Origin: Valencia hispanica
Lineage: Eukaryota > Chordata > Actinopteri > Cyprinodontiformes > Valenciidae
Reading direction: 5' to 3'
Length of the DNA: 64,000 nt
Assembly: GCA_963556495.2 (NCBI GenBank)
Contig: OY747701.1
Coordinates: forward strand, 35,111,501 to 35,175,500
The notes beneath the pieces were generated by a model. It had not been told where the DNA came from, ran no database searches, and was given only the letters and a program-made list of their open reading frames with translations. The translations under genes and the position numbers were made by a program. This document shows, one piece after another, positions 25,201 to 36,956 of the stretch (position 1 is its first letter; each line of letters begins with the position of its first letter).

Positions 25201-28200
25201 GCCAGGCTCTTCAGCTCCGTCACCTTGACAACAGAACCGAGCAAACATGAGAGGCGCAGAAACCATTCAACATGAGAGATAATCATCTAAAAGGGGCTAG
25301 CTGCAAACACAGAGCACACATCTTCTGGTAGTGTCTGACCGATTCAGATGATTTGCTACAATGCACCCTGTAGCCTTGGAGAACGGTCTGCTGCTCCAGT
25401 TTAACAACAACAAACATTTTATATAATCAACCTGCTCTTAACATTTCAATTCTTTCATGAAAATCAATGGGAAGATGTCTTCTTTAAAATTCCTGTGAAT
25501 TACAAAGGATCTGTCTATTTCAGGTGCTCAACCTCTACGTAAAAACAGCCAGATTCACCTCTCTGCCCCTTAAAAAAATGCATACACAAGGTCAATAAGA
25601 GTGATTTGTTCCCTGCAACCATCTTTATTCCAGTTTGATGGTTCTGGGTTATTCCTGCAGGTACTTTCTGTTGATCAACTTCTCTTTTCCCACGCTGTCG
25701 AAATACTTCCCAACAGCATGTGCTCGTCTCCTCCCTCCTCTCATTTCACATTGCTTCTCACCGGAGTCCATCTACCAAAACTCCTTTAGTGTTTGTGTTT
25801 GATATCATCAATATTAGGCCAAAAAGGAGGATTGTTTAAAAAAAAAAAGATTTTTAAACTGTTAAAACTTAATACAAAACTGCTTTTTTGACATTCAGAA
25901 GAGAGATATAGTCAGATATTATTATATAAATACATCGTGAAACATGAGAAAACGAGTTTGGGTATTATACATCAATGACATTAAAAAATGCAGTCGCTCA
26001 TGTTTGAACAGGAGCTAAAAGATATAATCATATAACATGTGCTGGCCTTGCTCCAATGACTTCCTTTTTGTTGCAGGATCAGTTTAAAAGTTGTATTTGT
26101 TAGCTTCTAGGGATGTAAGAAAATGTCGATACGCCGATATATCGCAATATCTTATCTCAGGATATTGTATCGATATTCAAAAGCAATTTATTGATTTTAA
26201 TTTTTTTTAATTTGGATGGAACCATCAATGACGACAGTAATTTTTGTAGTAAAATTAAAAGTATGACTGCTAGTTGGTGGCTGTTTTCACCTTCTTTGTT
26301 CAAGTGGACTAGATCTAGTAATAAAACTGGATGTGTTAAAGTATGAAACATGGTGGAGTGTTTAGAATGCTGTGACAGTTAAATTAAGTTCTAAAAATCA
26401 CAATATATAGTCTTACTCATAGTATCGGAATATATCGTATCATCCCCCCTGTATTGTGATACATATGTCACCAGATTCTTGCCAATACACCCTATTAGCT
26501 TTGCAGGTTTTGTAAAGATGGCATTGTGCAGCTTCATTATCTAGTAACATAAGTCTGATGTACAAAAACGTCTCCCTTTGCAGTGGCTCCTCCAAAGAGG
26601 GAGAAGTTTGTGATTCAGTGTTGCATAACATCACTAATAAGCCAGTGCTTCTTCACTTTGATTCATTTGAAATGTTACTTACTCCCACTAGCCCAGATTA
26701 TAACAACCAATAACATTAACTACCACAATTATGCAGATGATACTCAGCTTTACATTACGATGTCAGCAGGTAACTTTGAACCCATCCAAACGCTAAGTAC
26801 ATGCATTGAGCAAATCAATGGATGGATGTATCATACCTTCCTCCAATTGAACAGAAACAAAACAGAAGGAATTACTTACTAAAGAGGAAAGATCAACAGT
26901 CATAACACAACCCCAGTTAATACAGCTAAAAACTACTGATCAGGCCCAAAATCTAGGTGTAGTAATGGACTCAGATCTGAACCTCCAGGGTCACATAAAG
27001 GCAATAACAAGGTCAGCCTTCTATCAGCTGAATAACATTTCTAGGATAAAAGGACTGGTGTCGCAACAGGACCTAGAAAAACTCATCCGTGCGTTTATCT
27101 TTAGTCGGATTGATGACTGCAACAGTGTCTTCACAGGTCTGCCTAAAAAGTCAAAAAGATAGCTGCAGCTGATCCAGAACGCTGCCGCTCGCGTCCTCGG
27201 TAGAACCAGGAAAGTAGAGCGCATCACCCCAGTTCTAAAGTCCTTACACTGGCTCCCTGTAGCTCAGAGAATAGACTTCAAAATACTCCTACTAGTTTAT
27301 AAATCATTGAACGGCTTAGCACCAAACTATGTTGAAGATCTACTGTTACTATACCAACCCTCAGACCTCTCAGGTCCTGTAATTCCAGTCTACTCAACAT
27401 CCCTAGAATCAGAACCAAACATAGAGAAGCAGTTTTCAGTTTCTATGCTCCTCTAATTTGGAACAAACTTACAGAAAACTGCAAAGCTGCTGAAACACTG
27501 AGTTCTTTTAAATCACAACTAAAAACGTGTCTGTTTAGAGCTGCCTTTGAGTAATGTTTTTTATCACCCATTTACATTTTTTATTTCCTCATTGGAAGAA
27601 GCTAATCAGCATTGAATTTACTATATAAGAAAAATCCTGTAAACTGTAATAGTTTATTTACCTTGATTGACAGAAGTTCTGTGACAAGAGGCTGGAAAGT
27701 GAACTCCTCACTGTCCCATATCTGCTTGTTGCTGACCTCCACACGGCCTCGTAGCCTCCAGCGCTGCCGGCCATACCGCATCAGGACCTACCGGGGTCAA
27801 AAACAAGCAAGCAGATAACGCTACCGCATGCAGAAATAAAGGATGTGACAGTGTCTGCTCGTGATGACGTCTTACCTCATATTGGTCGCCAGCACACAAC
27901 CGTGCAAACCCAGCGAGGCCTGAGACATCAGAGATCGACACAGAAATGAGAACTGGACTGGGAAAAGGAAGTCTCAAAACAAGTGTGAAGAGTGACTCAC
28001 CCTTCATCTTGACATGAAATTCTCCCATCTGGCTTTCAATTTCATTCTCCAGCGAGCACATGTGCTACACAGACAAGAGGAGACAGGCTCAAACTCTCTG
28101 GCATCTAAACATTTAGTTGCTTCAGTAACCAATCAATACTTAAATCAATATTCATTATTTTTTCCAACTCTCTTCGCTTATACTGAACAACTTTAGGACC

Positions 28201-31115
28201 TGGACTAAACGTGTAACTTAATCAGTACTGTAGACTTTTATTAGCTGCTACCAAAATAATGACTGAGTGAGGATCAGACACTGAATCCTTGTGAGACGTT
28301 CAGCAGATCAGCCACTTGCCTCTGTATATTCCCTGTAGCCTTTATTGGCTTCACTCAGGCTCTCTCGGGCCTCCTTGCTGCCTGTGGCCGAGTTAAAGGC
28401 TGCCACCATCCTACTCGCTCCATCACGCAGTCGTCGCTGTATACAATAAGCCTCATACAGTTCCTCCACCTGGGAATATCACAAACAAATTGCAAGTAGT
28501 GTCGCTATATTTCTGTCATAGTACATCGGTAGTTGGATTAGCTCAAATTAAGTGTGTCTGCAGGCTGGTGATGAACATAAACAATCTAAAGTGTGAATGT
28601 TGAATATGACGGGCAATAAAACTAAAACAAATGAGCTGCAGATCACATATTTCTCTATAGAACTGAGGACAAACTGTAAAGCTGGTTAGTAAATCTGTTA
28701 ATCTTTCCAGGAATCAGCCTTTATGACCTCTTGGTTTGGTTTGATTATTTTCCCCATACAGAAACACTTAAGGTGTACTTTTTTAACCCATAACTTAGGA
28801 AATTGATCACATCTACAAACAAACCTTGCTGAGGTGGAACTCCAGGCGACGCATGAACCTCTCTATGGCTTTCACTTGCTATGAGATAAGAAAATAAATC
28901 CGTTAATTCAGTCTCATAGAGAAGACAACTTAACAGTGGTTTTTAGGGCTTGCATTAACCAGTAATAGTCCTCATATGATACCTTTTGTTATACTTAATT
29001 TAATCAGAAAAGACCTATAAAGAATTAAAATCTGACTTAAAGGGTGTCTTTCCAAACTGACCGCATATTACACATTATTAAAGCATAAATGTTCAAGTAA
29101 AAAAACAAACCCAATGACATGTGTAACAGTGAAGTCAAACAAAATCATCAAGCAAGACATTTATGCCATTTACAATTTGTTTAATGCATTTCTTGAGACA
29201 TACTTCTTTAAATTCAGCTGATTTTGGAGAAGATTCCACGAACGAGGCGCAGAATATTTAAACATAGAGAAGTATTTGCAAACACATCCAAATCCATTGA
29301 ATTCAGATGTTCCCATCACTTCCATCATTCCGGAATTGCGCCGCTCAAGGTGGCAGCATGTTGGAGTAGCTCTGTTACTTTGGTTCATATTTTTTTCTTT
29401 TTTAAAACTTTAATTCTTCCATTTTTGGTAGAAACATTGTTTTTGTGGACAACTGTTCTCTCTGGTTTTGAATGCTGTGCAGCTGGAAGGATTTTTGCTG
29501 ATACTTTTTATTTTTGGACATTTGCTATGATGCATAACCATGGCAACAAGGTGGTTTACAACTAGCAGCAGCTGATTAACATCACAAAAGCTTCTTCAGA
29601 TCTGCAGACTGCTACAGGAGATCATCCCTACCCACAGCCATCAGCATCTACAACAAATCTTTGAAGGAACTTGCATAATGAGTTACAACAACATTTAATT
29701 TCCCTTTGGGATTAATAAAGTAATTTTGAAATGAATTGAATTGAATGTCCACAGGTGTTTAAATCCAACATCTAGGCATGTAGACTCCTCTTAATATTTG
29801 TGAAAGAATGGCTCCCTGAAAGCTCAGTGAAGGATGCCACCTGTGCGATAAGCCCAGTCTTCCTCATTATTAAACGTTCCTCAGTTTATAACCACAAAGC
29901 TCCATAGAAAGGTTTTCTATGGCCGAGCAGCTGCATCCGAGCCTTACATCGACAGGTACAGACATAAGGGCGGCCCACCACTGGACTCCAGAGAAATGGA
30001 GACATGCTCTCTTGAGTGACGCATCATCCAGCTCTATCTGGTAATCTATTGGACTAATCTGTGTTTGGCAGTTTCCAGGACAACGACTCTTGCCTGACAG
30101 CATTGTGTCAATTGTAAAGTTTAGTGGAGGGAAGATTACGGACTGGTGCTGGTTCTTAAAGAGTTGGGCTTGACCACTTAGTTCCACTGAAAGGAAATCT
30201 TAATACTTCAGCAAACCAAGAAACTGTTGACAATATCATGCTTCCAACTTGGAGGGAACGGTTTGGGGAAGGTTCCTTCCTGTTCCTACATGACTCTGCA
30301 ACAGCGAACAAAGCCTGGTCTGTAAAGACATGGATAAGTGAGTTTGGTGTGGAAGAACTTAACTGGCCTGCACAAAAACCTTGACCTCAACAAAACACCT
30401 TTGGGGTGTATTAGAGCAGAGGCTGTGAGTGAGGGCTTCACATCCAACATCAGTGTCTGACCTCACAAATCACCTTGTGGGAGAATGGTTAAAAATAACC
30501 CATAAACCCGCTTAAACCTCACGGAGAGCCTTCCCAGATGAGTCGAAGCCGTTACAGCTGCAAAGGATGGACTGACTTTAAGTTAAACACTGGATATCGC
30601 TTTATTTCATACATGTGATCAGTGAATACTTTCACAAACATAGTTCAGCTTCAGTGTTCAGACGACGGCTCGGATCTGTATGGACTCGTACATAAAAACA
30701 GATTTGAATAAAACTCACCTTATCTAACTCATACAGAGACCCCTGCAAAGAGATCAAGAATAAAAACATTCAGTGTGAAGTTCCCATCCTCACTAACGGC
30801 CGTAGCCCCTCTAATAATGAGTGATACTGGGGAGACTGGTTGGACTGGACGGGCTCTCACCAGACGACTGTTCTTCTTGTTCTCTCGGATCTGCTGACCC
30901 AGGCTGTCCAGCTCCAGCTGGTGGACCTGCAGGTATGACCTGATATGAAGAAAAGAAACATCTTTACTGCCCAGTGATAATCCACCAGGGATCACATCAT
31001 CTGGAGTCAACGCCATTACTCACTGTAAGCCTTTACGTAGAGCCGCGTAAACTTCATCTAGCCGCTCGGGTTGGGGGATTTTAGTGGGGGGCAGTTTGGT
31101 GGAGCCCGTGAACAT
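19203..31115 (-). CDS. ripor1: RIPOR1 (FAM65A)-like Rho effector, short form, 15 coding exons
   Basis: Exons in transcript order: 31115-31024, 30939-30861, 30742-30719, 28878-28825, 28469-28320, 28064-28001, 27919-27876, 27787-27662, 25223-25075, 24985-24877, 21073-20498, 20412-20186, 19604-19514, 19433-19340, 19252-19203. They join in frame to 642 aa. Residues 12-60 ([18 protein letters not shown] onward) form a helical HR1-like Rho-binding region. Residues about 150-295 look like a C2-like beta unit ([38 protein letters not shown]). A Ser/Glu-rich tail follows with [11 protein letters not shown] and LESFDFLNF. All closely resemble human RIPOR1, a RhoA-C effector controlling Golgi orientation and polarity. 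The ATG at 31115 may be internal: human has about 60 residues before the matching Met, and an AGG|ATG junction is possible. Human RIPOR1 has roughly 500 more C-terminal residues, and I find none here. One intron uses a GC donor. Confidence 0.88.
19850..20100 (+). mobile_element. Tc1-like transposase fragment
   Basis: A + frame reads [19 protein letters not shown], the conserved N-terminal transposase segment of fish Tc1 elements (PRTTSKELQASLAS type). It is antisense to ripor1, in the intron between exons 20412-20186 and 19604-19514. Confidence 0.65.
20186..20412 (-). CDS. ripor1: ripor1 exon with LESFDFLNF and acidic Glu/Lys-rich run
   Basis: Starts [20 protein letters not shown], matching the human ITVEHALESFSFLNEDEDED region, then runs into about 45 Glu/Asp/Lys-rich residues. 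In human this motif is followed by the long C-terminal repeat region. Here two small exons and a stop follow instead. Confidence 0.85.
20498..21073 (-). CDS. ripor1: ripor1 largest exon, Ser-rich disordered region
   Basis: This 192-codon exon begins [20 protein letters not shown]. It matches the human segment with FYNMLRRQEELENG and the [11 protein letters not shown] signature, then becomes acidic, Ser-rich and low in order. It is phase 0 at both ends. The donor is ACG|GTGGGC. Little beyond the first 40 residues is conserved with human. Confidence 0.85.
22030..22875 (+). mobile_element. Tc1-like transposon relic
   Basis: Runs from the family 5' region ('tctgtgaaggcctcagaggt') through broken transposase frames ([22 protein letters not shown]) to a 3' part with the 'acttttcagaattttatttt' end. 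Stops and deletions are numerous. It lies in a ripor1 intron, antisense to the gene. Confidence 0.7.
23270..23640. other. GC-rich, CpG-containing island inside a ripor1 intron
   Basis: This block is clearly richer in G+C and CpG (for example 'gcggcgcggcccgcagtgag') than the flanking AT-rich intron and lies between two Tc1 relics. Open frames up to about 89 codons exist on both strands, but none has a recognisable product. It could be an intronic promoter, an old insertion or a processed fragment. Confidence 0.5.
23685..24808 (-). mobile_element. Near full-length Tc1-like relic
   Basis: Both ends look alike: AAGTAATCATTCCCCTTGAAG on the left, and the reverse complement of the right end reads AAAAGTATTCACGCCCTTTG. 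The inside, read on the - strand, has [13 protein letters not shown] and [10 protein letters not shown] blocks (the Tc1 DLNPIEHLW motif), all frame-broken. It lies in the same ripor1 intron as the relic at 22030. Confidence 0.7.
26107..26465. mobile_element. hAT-like MITE with CGATAT-rich ends
   Basis: The left end ('tcgatacgccgatatatcgc') and right end ('atcggaatatatcgtatcat') are built of inverted CGATAT blocks typical of a common fish non-autonomous repeat. There is no coding potential. It lies in a ripor1 intron. Confidence 0.45.
26686..27560 (+). mobile_element. L2-clade LINE copy, 5'-truncated
   Basis: Carries [31 protein letters not shown] and later RT segments closely matching the copy at 51455-53426, with several frameshifts. 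It ends about 100 bp from ripor1 exon 27787-27662, antisense to the gene. Confidence 0.85.
29150..29300 (-). mobile_element. LINE ORF2 C-terminal fragment
   Basis: A - frame reads [16 protein letters not shown] and [10 protein letters not shown], similar to the terminal APKLWNxLP-type segment of non-LTR RT proteins. It is short and isolated. Confidence 0.4.
29575..29745 (+). mobile_element. Jockey-type LINE 3' tail
   Basis: Contains 'ccctacccacagccatcagc' and the tail 'ccctttgggattaataaagt' with TTGAATT repeats, the same tail as the relic ending near 17300. Confidence 0.6.
29870..30650 (+). mobile_element. Tc1/mariner-like relic, second family
   Basis: The + strand contains 'ggttttctatggccgagcag', 'tttagtggagggaagattac' and 'gagtttggtgtggaagaact', landmarks of a widespread fish Tc1-like family, ending 'gtgaatactttcacaaac'. 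Frames are broken. It lies between ripor1 exons 30742-30719 and 28878-28825. Confidence 0.7.
30719..30742 (-). CDS. ripor1: ripor1 24-nt microexon (GSLYELDK)
   Basis: Flanked by 'tttgcag' and 'gtgagt' on the - strand, phase 0 at both ends. It encodes eight residues matching human GFLYDLDK at the same place. Skipping it would keep the frame. Confidence 0.9.
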
Positions 31116-32093
31116 CCTGCTTCCTTACAAGGCACGTTTTCTATTTTGGGATCAAACTGGGGAGAGGGGAGGAAGTGGGAGCATTATCTTCTCTGATAAA
31201 GAGGTTTGGGATTTATTCCAACCGAAAGCCCCAGGACGACAGAGAGACGGGGGAGAAAGAACACCACACTCACCTGCTGAGAGGAAAAGTACAATCACTG
31301 CATGCTCGGAGAGCTGACTGTAGCTTTGCAGCTTTAACAAACCGAAGTACATGACCTGTAATCACACCAGAAGGATAAATTAATAGGGAAAACACATCTC
31401 TCTGGACCTGAGGTGTTTATTTTGAGATTTTGTTTTTTACAGAATCTGGTAACTACAAGGGTGACCGGAAAGAGGAAAATGGAGGACATGCACAGCGTTT
31501 CACTTCCTCAGTTTGTCCAGGCCGCTTTGTTGAAAGTCTGAGATGGCGAGCAGCGCGTCAGCAGCAACCACATAGGCCACAGCCGAGAGCAGCAGGGAGT
31601 ACAGTCTGCTTATGCTTCTCTTCCCCTTCCTTCCCCTGCCCCTCCTTACCCCCTCCCACTTCTCCACATCCAGCACCGGAGTGCAGGAAGTCTCATGGCC
31701 GACGCTAACACAGGAAATTCTCAGCTGAAGTTCGGCCTAAAAATAAGAAAACCATGACTCCACTGAGCGCGAGAGGCAAAAAAAAAAGAAAAAGAAAGCT
31801 CGCCAAGAATCAGATATCAGGAGGAAACTACAACAGGAGAACTAATAATCTACTCGCAACAGAGATTAGAGACTTAAAGCAAAGCAAATCTGTCCAGTAG
31901 GAGCCTGGATGGGACACAGAAACCCTAGCATCTGCACGGCATTGCTGGGGAAAGTGCCTTACTGCGGCAGATGGAGAAAGGCGCTCCACCTGTTGCAGAA
32001 GAAATACACAGATTATGGTTTTAATATAATCAAAGCATCGTAGCTACATAATAAGGTTAATCCCTTTTATGCAGAGTGTAAAGATCTCGACTC

Positions 32094-32108
32094 GGGGGGG
32101 GGGGGGGG
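32094..32108. repeat. Poly-G run of 15
   Basis: Homopolymer G in non-coding DNA upstream of the ripor1 first coding exon. Confidence 0.9.
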
Positions 32109-32616
32109 ATTAAAGACACCCCGATCCATTTAACATCTGCTATGATAACCCAACAATCATAACCCTTATATATCTCTCCACATCCAGGCATAAACATCTT
32201 AGACCCACACCATGTCCTGCACAACAGGCGGCTCTTATATTAATAATTACGACAGCTAATCGCTCGCTTTGCTCGCTGTTAGATGTGCTTTCCTCCCTTT
32301 CTTCACATAGAGGTCATTAGCTGGATTAATCCCCTCTCTACGGAGCAGAGCACACAAAGAGGACACTGTTCACAAACACCTCACAAGACTGTAGTTTTAA
32401 GGAAGGAAAAAAACAGAAAACTTTATTACAATCAGTGAAGGCACAAGTTCAGACAGCTGTTTCAGCAGAGAAAAATCCCAGGAATTAATTTTCCTCTAAA
32501 CTTTAGTGAATAAATAACATTTATTGGCATCAAAGCGTTCCAGGTTGGTTGTTTAATCTGGAAATTGTTCGGCTGAATTTAGGAGCCACGCAGAGAAACA
32601 ACCCAAGGAACATACA

Positions 32617-33395
32617 GTGTCTTAAAAAGAAGAATTCATGAAACAACCACAAAATTTAATAGATTCTATTGATATGTTACGTGACATGCTGGATTTTCCC
32701 CCTCAAGCTCAGCCAGACTGGATGGACGGCGTCTATGAACATCAATTTTCAAGCTTTGCCAGAGATCCTGGTTAAATTTAGCTATGGACTTTGACTGGGC
32801 CATTCTAAACCACTCCATTATCGCTCTGGTTGCATGTTTAGGGTCTCGCTGCCCTGCTGAGACTCTGAGCCTCCATTAAAGTCTCAACTCTTCACAAGAC
32901 ATTATCCTCCCATCAACTCTGACCTGGAGAAAAACTTCCCCACATCATGATGCTGCCACTGTCGTGTTTTATTATGGGGAAAGCTGCATAAAGGCCAAAG
33001 AGCGCATCTTGATCTCATCTGACCGGAGCACCTTTGTCCACATGCTTGCTGTTTCCCCTGCATGGCTTGTGAAGAAGAGCTCCACGACATTGTTTGATAA
33101 CCTAACTGTGCTTTAAACTTCTCCACAGCTTTATCTCTGACCTGTCTGCCGTGTTCCTTTGCCTTCGTGATGCAGTTTATTCGCAGATGTTCCCTAGCAA
33201 AGCTTCACTCGATAGCTGGATTTACACTGAGATTCAATCAAACACAGGAGGACTGTATTTAATAATTAGATGATTTATGAAGGTAAATATTGAAATATTT
33301 TATAAAAGCAATGCTTCCTTTTCCTCCTAATTCACAGATACGTGCAGGATTGTGTTGGTCTATCACATGAAACGATCTTAACCCTTTCTAAATGG
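32617..33395 (-). mobile_element. Tc1-like transposon relic
   Basis: Read on the - strand it shows the family plan: an end near 'acagtgtcttaaaaagaaga', broken transposase matching 'cacatcatgatgctgccact' and 'tgcttgctgtttcccctgca', and an outer AT-rich part with 'ttgtgttggtctatcacatg'. It lies in the ripor1 first intron. Confidence 0.65.
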
Positions 33396-34112
33396 ATTTT
33401 GCTAGAAAATGTGTAAAATGAATTATATTCTAATCATACTGTTTAAATATAATTACAGTCTTCCTGTCAGTAATTGGCTTATGATGGTTTTTTACGGGCC
33501 GACACAAGAAGCCGGGTTCTGCTCCACAGCTGCAGTCATCCATACTTTGGTTCTGTTTCAGGAGGAAGAGGAGGAGGAGGTTGGAGAGGAAGGGGAAGTG
33601 GTGCTACAGTAAAATGCAGCCACCTCTTTTCCAGATTACTGGATTATCTTTACCCAGCGGCGGCAGCAGGCCACTCAGGCGGATAAACACACACCCTGAC
33701 CACAGCAGAGCTTTTTCTTCTTCTTCTTTTCCCCCTTCGCACCCACAGGAAGGGATGGAGCTCAAACTTGTGAGCCTCCTTCTCTCCACATCCACACTTT
33801 GTATTCGGTTCATATCCCACCCCACAGCCAGGCGGAGGGGGCTCATCACAGGCCACAAAAAGTCCTCCACCCCTCGCAAGGACCCCCCTCCCTCCACTCT
33901 GAACACATATTAAACACTAAAAGAACCGAGAAAAGACGAAACGAAGCAGTAGAAGATCCCCAACAGAGCAGGCTGTTATAATCTGGAAGGAAAACATCCC
34001 AGCGACACAACTTCTTCACGCCCGACGGGAGGACTCATGTCCAGAGAAACAAACACTCTGGGTTCTCCCAGTGACCTTGGTGATAAAAAAACGAAGCGCC
34101 CAGCGTCCTACC

Positions 34113-34310
34113 TCTGTTTTAATGTCCGACAGCCCGGAGGACACAGCCGGAGTCCCATTCTCACCGAGATGCTGCTCTCACTTAGCAGAGGTTTACAGTT
34201 ATTCTGGGCGCTGTCCTTCTCCCTGATTTCGCAGTTTTTTCTGTCCCGAGTCGAGCTGGACCCTCACAGCCAAGGCTACATCCGGCGGCGAGATTTCAAA
34301 ATAAAAGCGC
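34113..34310 (-). promoter_or_regulatory. ripor1: Candidate ripor1 promoter and non-coding first exon
   Basis: A relatively GC/CpG-rich block whose - strand ends AACAGAG followed by donor GTAGGA (34111-34106). No coding start is evident in it. Assignment to ripor1 is inferred from strand, position and splice donor only. Confidence 0.4.
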
Positions 34311-34343
34311 AGCAATTTCAACGTCAACAACAGCAGCAGCAGC

Positions 34344-34745
34344 AGGGGTGTCCAAAACTTTATGGGCCAAAATTGTAAAATCAAAAAAGTACTCGCAACT
34401 GCCCAGCAATAAATAAAGCATGAACTATTTTTAAGCATTCAGTGTTTTCAGTGTTTTTGTTGTAAATTATTGTACATACACAGATTAACTTAGTAGAAAT
34501 AAAGGCGTGGACTTTGAAAATGTATTCTATTCAAAGCAATTCGAGTGTGGTCCTTATCTACTGAATACAAAGGTTTAAAATTAAGGAGAAAACAAAACGC
34601 CTGGTTAATAATAGATGAATACCGAACCTTTCCACTGTAAGTGGATTTTAATATATCGGGAACAATTTTGCCCTAATTAAACATAAAAAGTCTCCATCTG
34701 CATCTACCACCTGTGCTGGGGGGCAAAATTTATATTCAGTCTTGA
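34344..34745. mobile_element. hAT-like MITE relic
   Basis: Begins 'caggggtgtccaaaacttta' and 'tgggccaaaattg', a common hAT-type MITE end, and ends near a related 'tgctggggggcaaaatttat'. The interior has no coding capacity. Confidence 0.4.
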
Positions 34746-35554
34746 ATTTACATTGAAGTGTTACACCGGGCTTTTTTTTGTACTCATTATGTAGTTTTTA
34801 ATAGTTATTTTACGGTGTTAATGAATTAGAGAAGAACAAGCTGTAATGATGTTACACAGCAATTTTTACTGAGTGGGACAATTAAATCAGTGAAAACTCT
34901 ATCCATCCATCTATAGACTGTACCCGCTTAACGTAGCAGGGCAAGGAATGTTCCAAAGTTTTAAATCATCCTTCATTTGTTTGTACTTTCCAAACAGGAG
35001 TCTGTTTTACTTCTAATATTTTACAAATTGTATTAATCAATAGGCCTAGTTCTCCATGCTGTCTTAAGTTCTTTACATTTCTTTAATTGGACTTTTGCTG
35101 CTTTTTCCAGTCCTTCCACCTGAGTATGGCAATATAGCCTATTGAGCAGTATGCCATTAAAGTATTGAAATAAATAGTTGAGTGAAAGGTAAAAGAAGTA
35201 AGATGCATCATCTTTCAGGTCTTTATCTACTGAATACAAAGGTTTCAGCTCATTGTTTATTATAAAACACTATTTTCTATGTGCTCGAATCTGTCAACTT
35301 TTGTATTTTAACAAATTAAATCAAATAAATAAAAAACAAATTCTGATTGGTTGACTAACAGTAACAAACACTTTAAAGCTGCTTTAATGTGTACCAAGGT
35401 AGCATGTTTCGCAAGGATACTACTTATAATTTGTACTGATCAGAGGCTAAAATGATAAGCAAACAATGAGTCAAGTGAAGCCTTCAGCTGTTTTTACTGA
35501 GGGACAAACATTCTTTCCAAGCTATTCTGACATTGACAATCAATCCTGTTTTTA

Positions 35555-35740
35555 AACACGGGTCCTCAAGAAACAGTGCCCTGCACATTTCAAATGTTTC
35601 CCTGCTTCAGCACGCCTGATTCCAATCGATGGCTTTTGGTGAACAGCAGTCCTCTGAATCAGGTGGGGAAACATCTGAAACATGCAGCGCAGTGTGCCTG
35701 GAGGATTGAGGGTTGAGAAAGACTGGCCTGTAGGAAATTC
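35555..35740. mobile_element. hAT-like MITE
   Basis: An imperfect palindrome: 'ggtcctcaagaaacagtgcc' and 'cagcacgcctgattccaat' on the left answer 'gaatcaggtggggaaaca' and 'gtgtgcctggaggattgagg' on the right. This is the arrangement of an abundant fish hAT MITE. Confidence 0.55.
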
Positions 35741-35897
35741 TGCATCCAATTCACCCGTCAATGTAATATTACATTACATTTTCATAAAACCTCACAAAAC
35801 AACAACAACAAAAAACTATATATATATATAGAAACATATTTCCATCTCCAAATTACTCCTAAAAAACATACCCACTCATCCATTTTTTGTTTTTTGT

Positions 35898-35990
35898 ATG
35901 AAAGTGCTTTATAAATAAAGTTTGATTTGATCTATACCAAGCGGATTCTGGTGCCTTTCTCCAACAGTCATCGGGCGAGAGGCGGGATCT
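35898..35990. mobile_element. L2 3' tail plus SINE fragment
   Basis: 'gctttataaataaagtttga' at about 35905 is the L2 tail seen at 4264. Immediately after is a piece of the SINE body ('gggcgagaggcgggatct'). Confidence 0.5.
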
Positions 35991-35999
35991 AAAGAAACA

Positions 36000-36949
36000 T
36001 AAAAGATTGATTTGTTTTTGTTGTTTCCTATGTCTTCCAGGGTTAAAACTGTTTTGGTATGTGAAAGACTGGATTAGTTTACTATTATTTTGAAATCTGT
36101 CTCCCTGGACCGGAAATTGTCCCTGGCTTGTTGCTGTGGCAACAAACATGTCCATCAGCCTCAGCCACTGTTTTCTCCGTTGCTACCTCTTCTCTGTGCT
36201 GGCGACACCACCGAAAAAGCAGCGGAAAGAAATAGCTGTGACTATTCCGAGAAAGAGGAAGGACCCAGGGACGGAAGGTTCCCCGGAGCAGCGGTCAACA
36301 CTGACTGGCCTGTTCGGTTCGGTTCGGTTCGGTCGGATAGATCTGAGCTGTAGTTTCCCCCGAAGGCTGTTTGTCAGAGTTGAACCAGCAAGATGGGAAT
36401 GAGGGGACGATGGGGGCCAGCATCTGGCACTTTTTTACTCATAAAACACAGCTGGCATCCCTGCTGCCAGAGTGTGGTGTGAAACAGCTGGATAAATTAT
36501 GTTATTTCGGCTTATTGTTATTATTATTATAATAATAAGGGGAATCAAGAAAGTGGGGGTATTAAAGTTAAAGAGACTGCCCAGTGGTGTATGTATTCAA
36601 CAAAAAACGTGCAGCGATAGAATACAACATGGTAATAAAGTGTGGATTCAATCTAAAAAGTTTTTTCTTTAATGTGTGGAAGAAAAAAGCCAATTCTGTT
36701 TTGTGTTCAGTTTGGTTGATGACATCACGAGAGGCATAAAAATTGAACCGATTAGCTGGCATTTCTAAACAATATTGCGACTTTTGACAGCTTCCACATG
36801 ACTCAATGCCTTTTTGAATTGCAAATGGTTCAACCTCAATTGTTGGTACCGGTTTGATTCTGATGGTGTCCACGGACATCATTATAGGCCCGTCTGCTTG
36901 CTTGCCAATCACTTTCAAGGAACAGCCTAGAAAAAACATTTTTATTAAC
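36000..36949. other. Intergenic, nothing identified
   Basis: A somewhat CpG-richer piece at 36140-36420 contains a GGTTC pentamer repeated about four times (36308-36330) and an open + frame of 88 codons, but no recognisable product or splice sites. Confidence 0.35.
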
Positions 36950-36956
36950 ATGCATC

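Noticed and set aside
36136..36402. 88-codon + frame with a basic PKKQRK stretch as a small gene
   Set aside because: No homologue recognised, no splice sites or polyadenylation signal that would support it, and a repeat-containing sequence.
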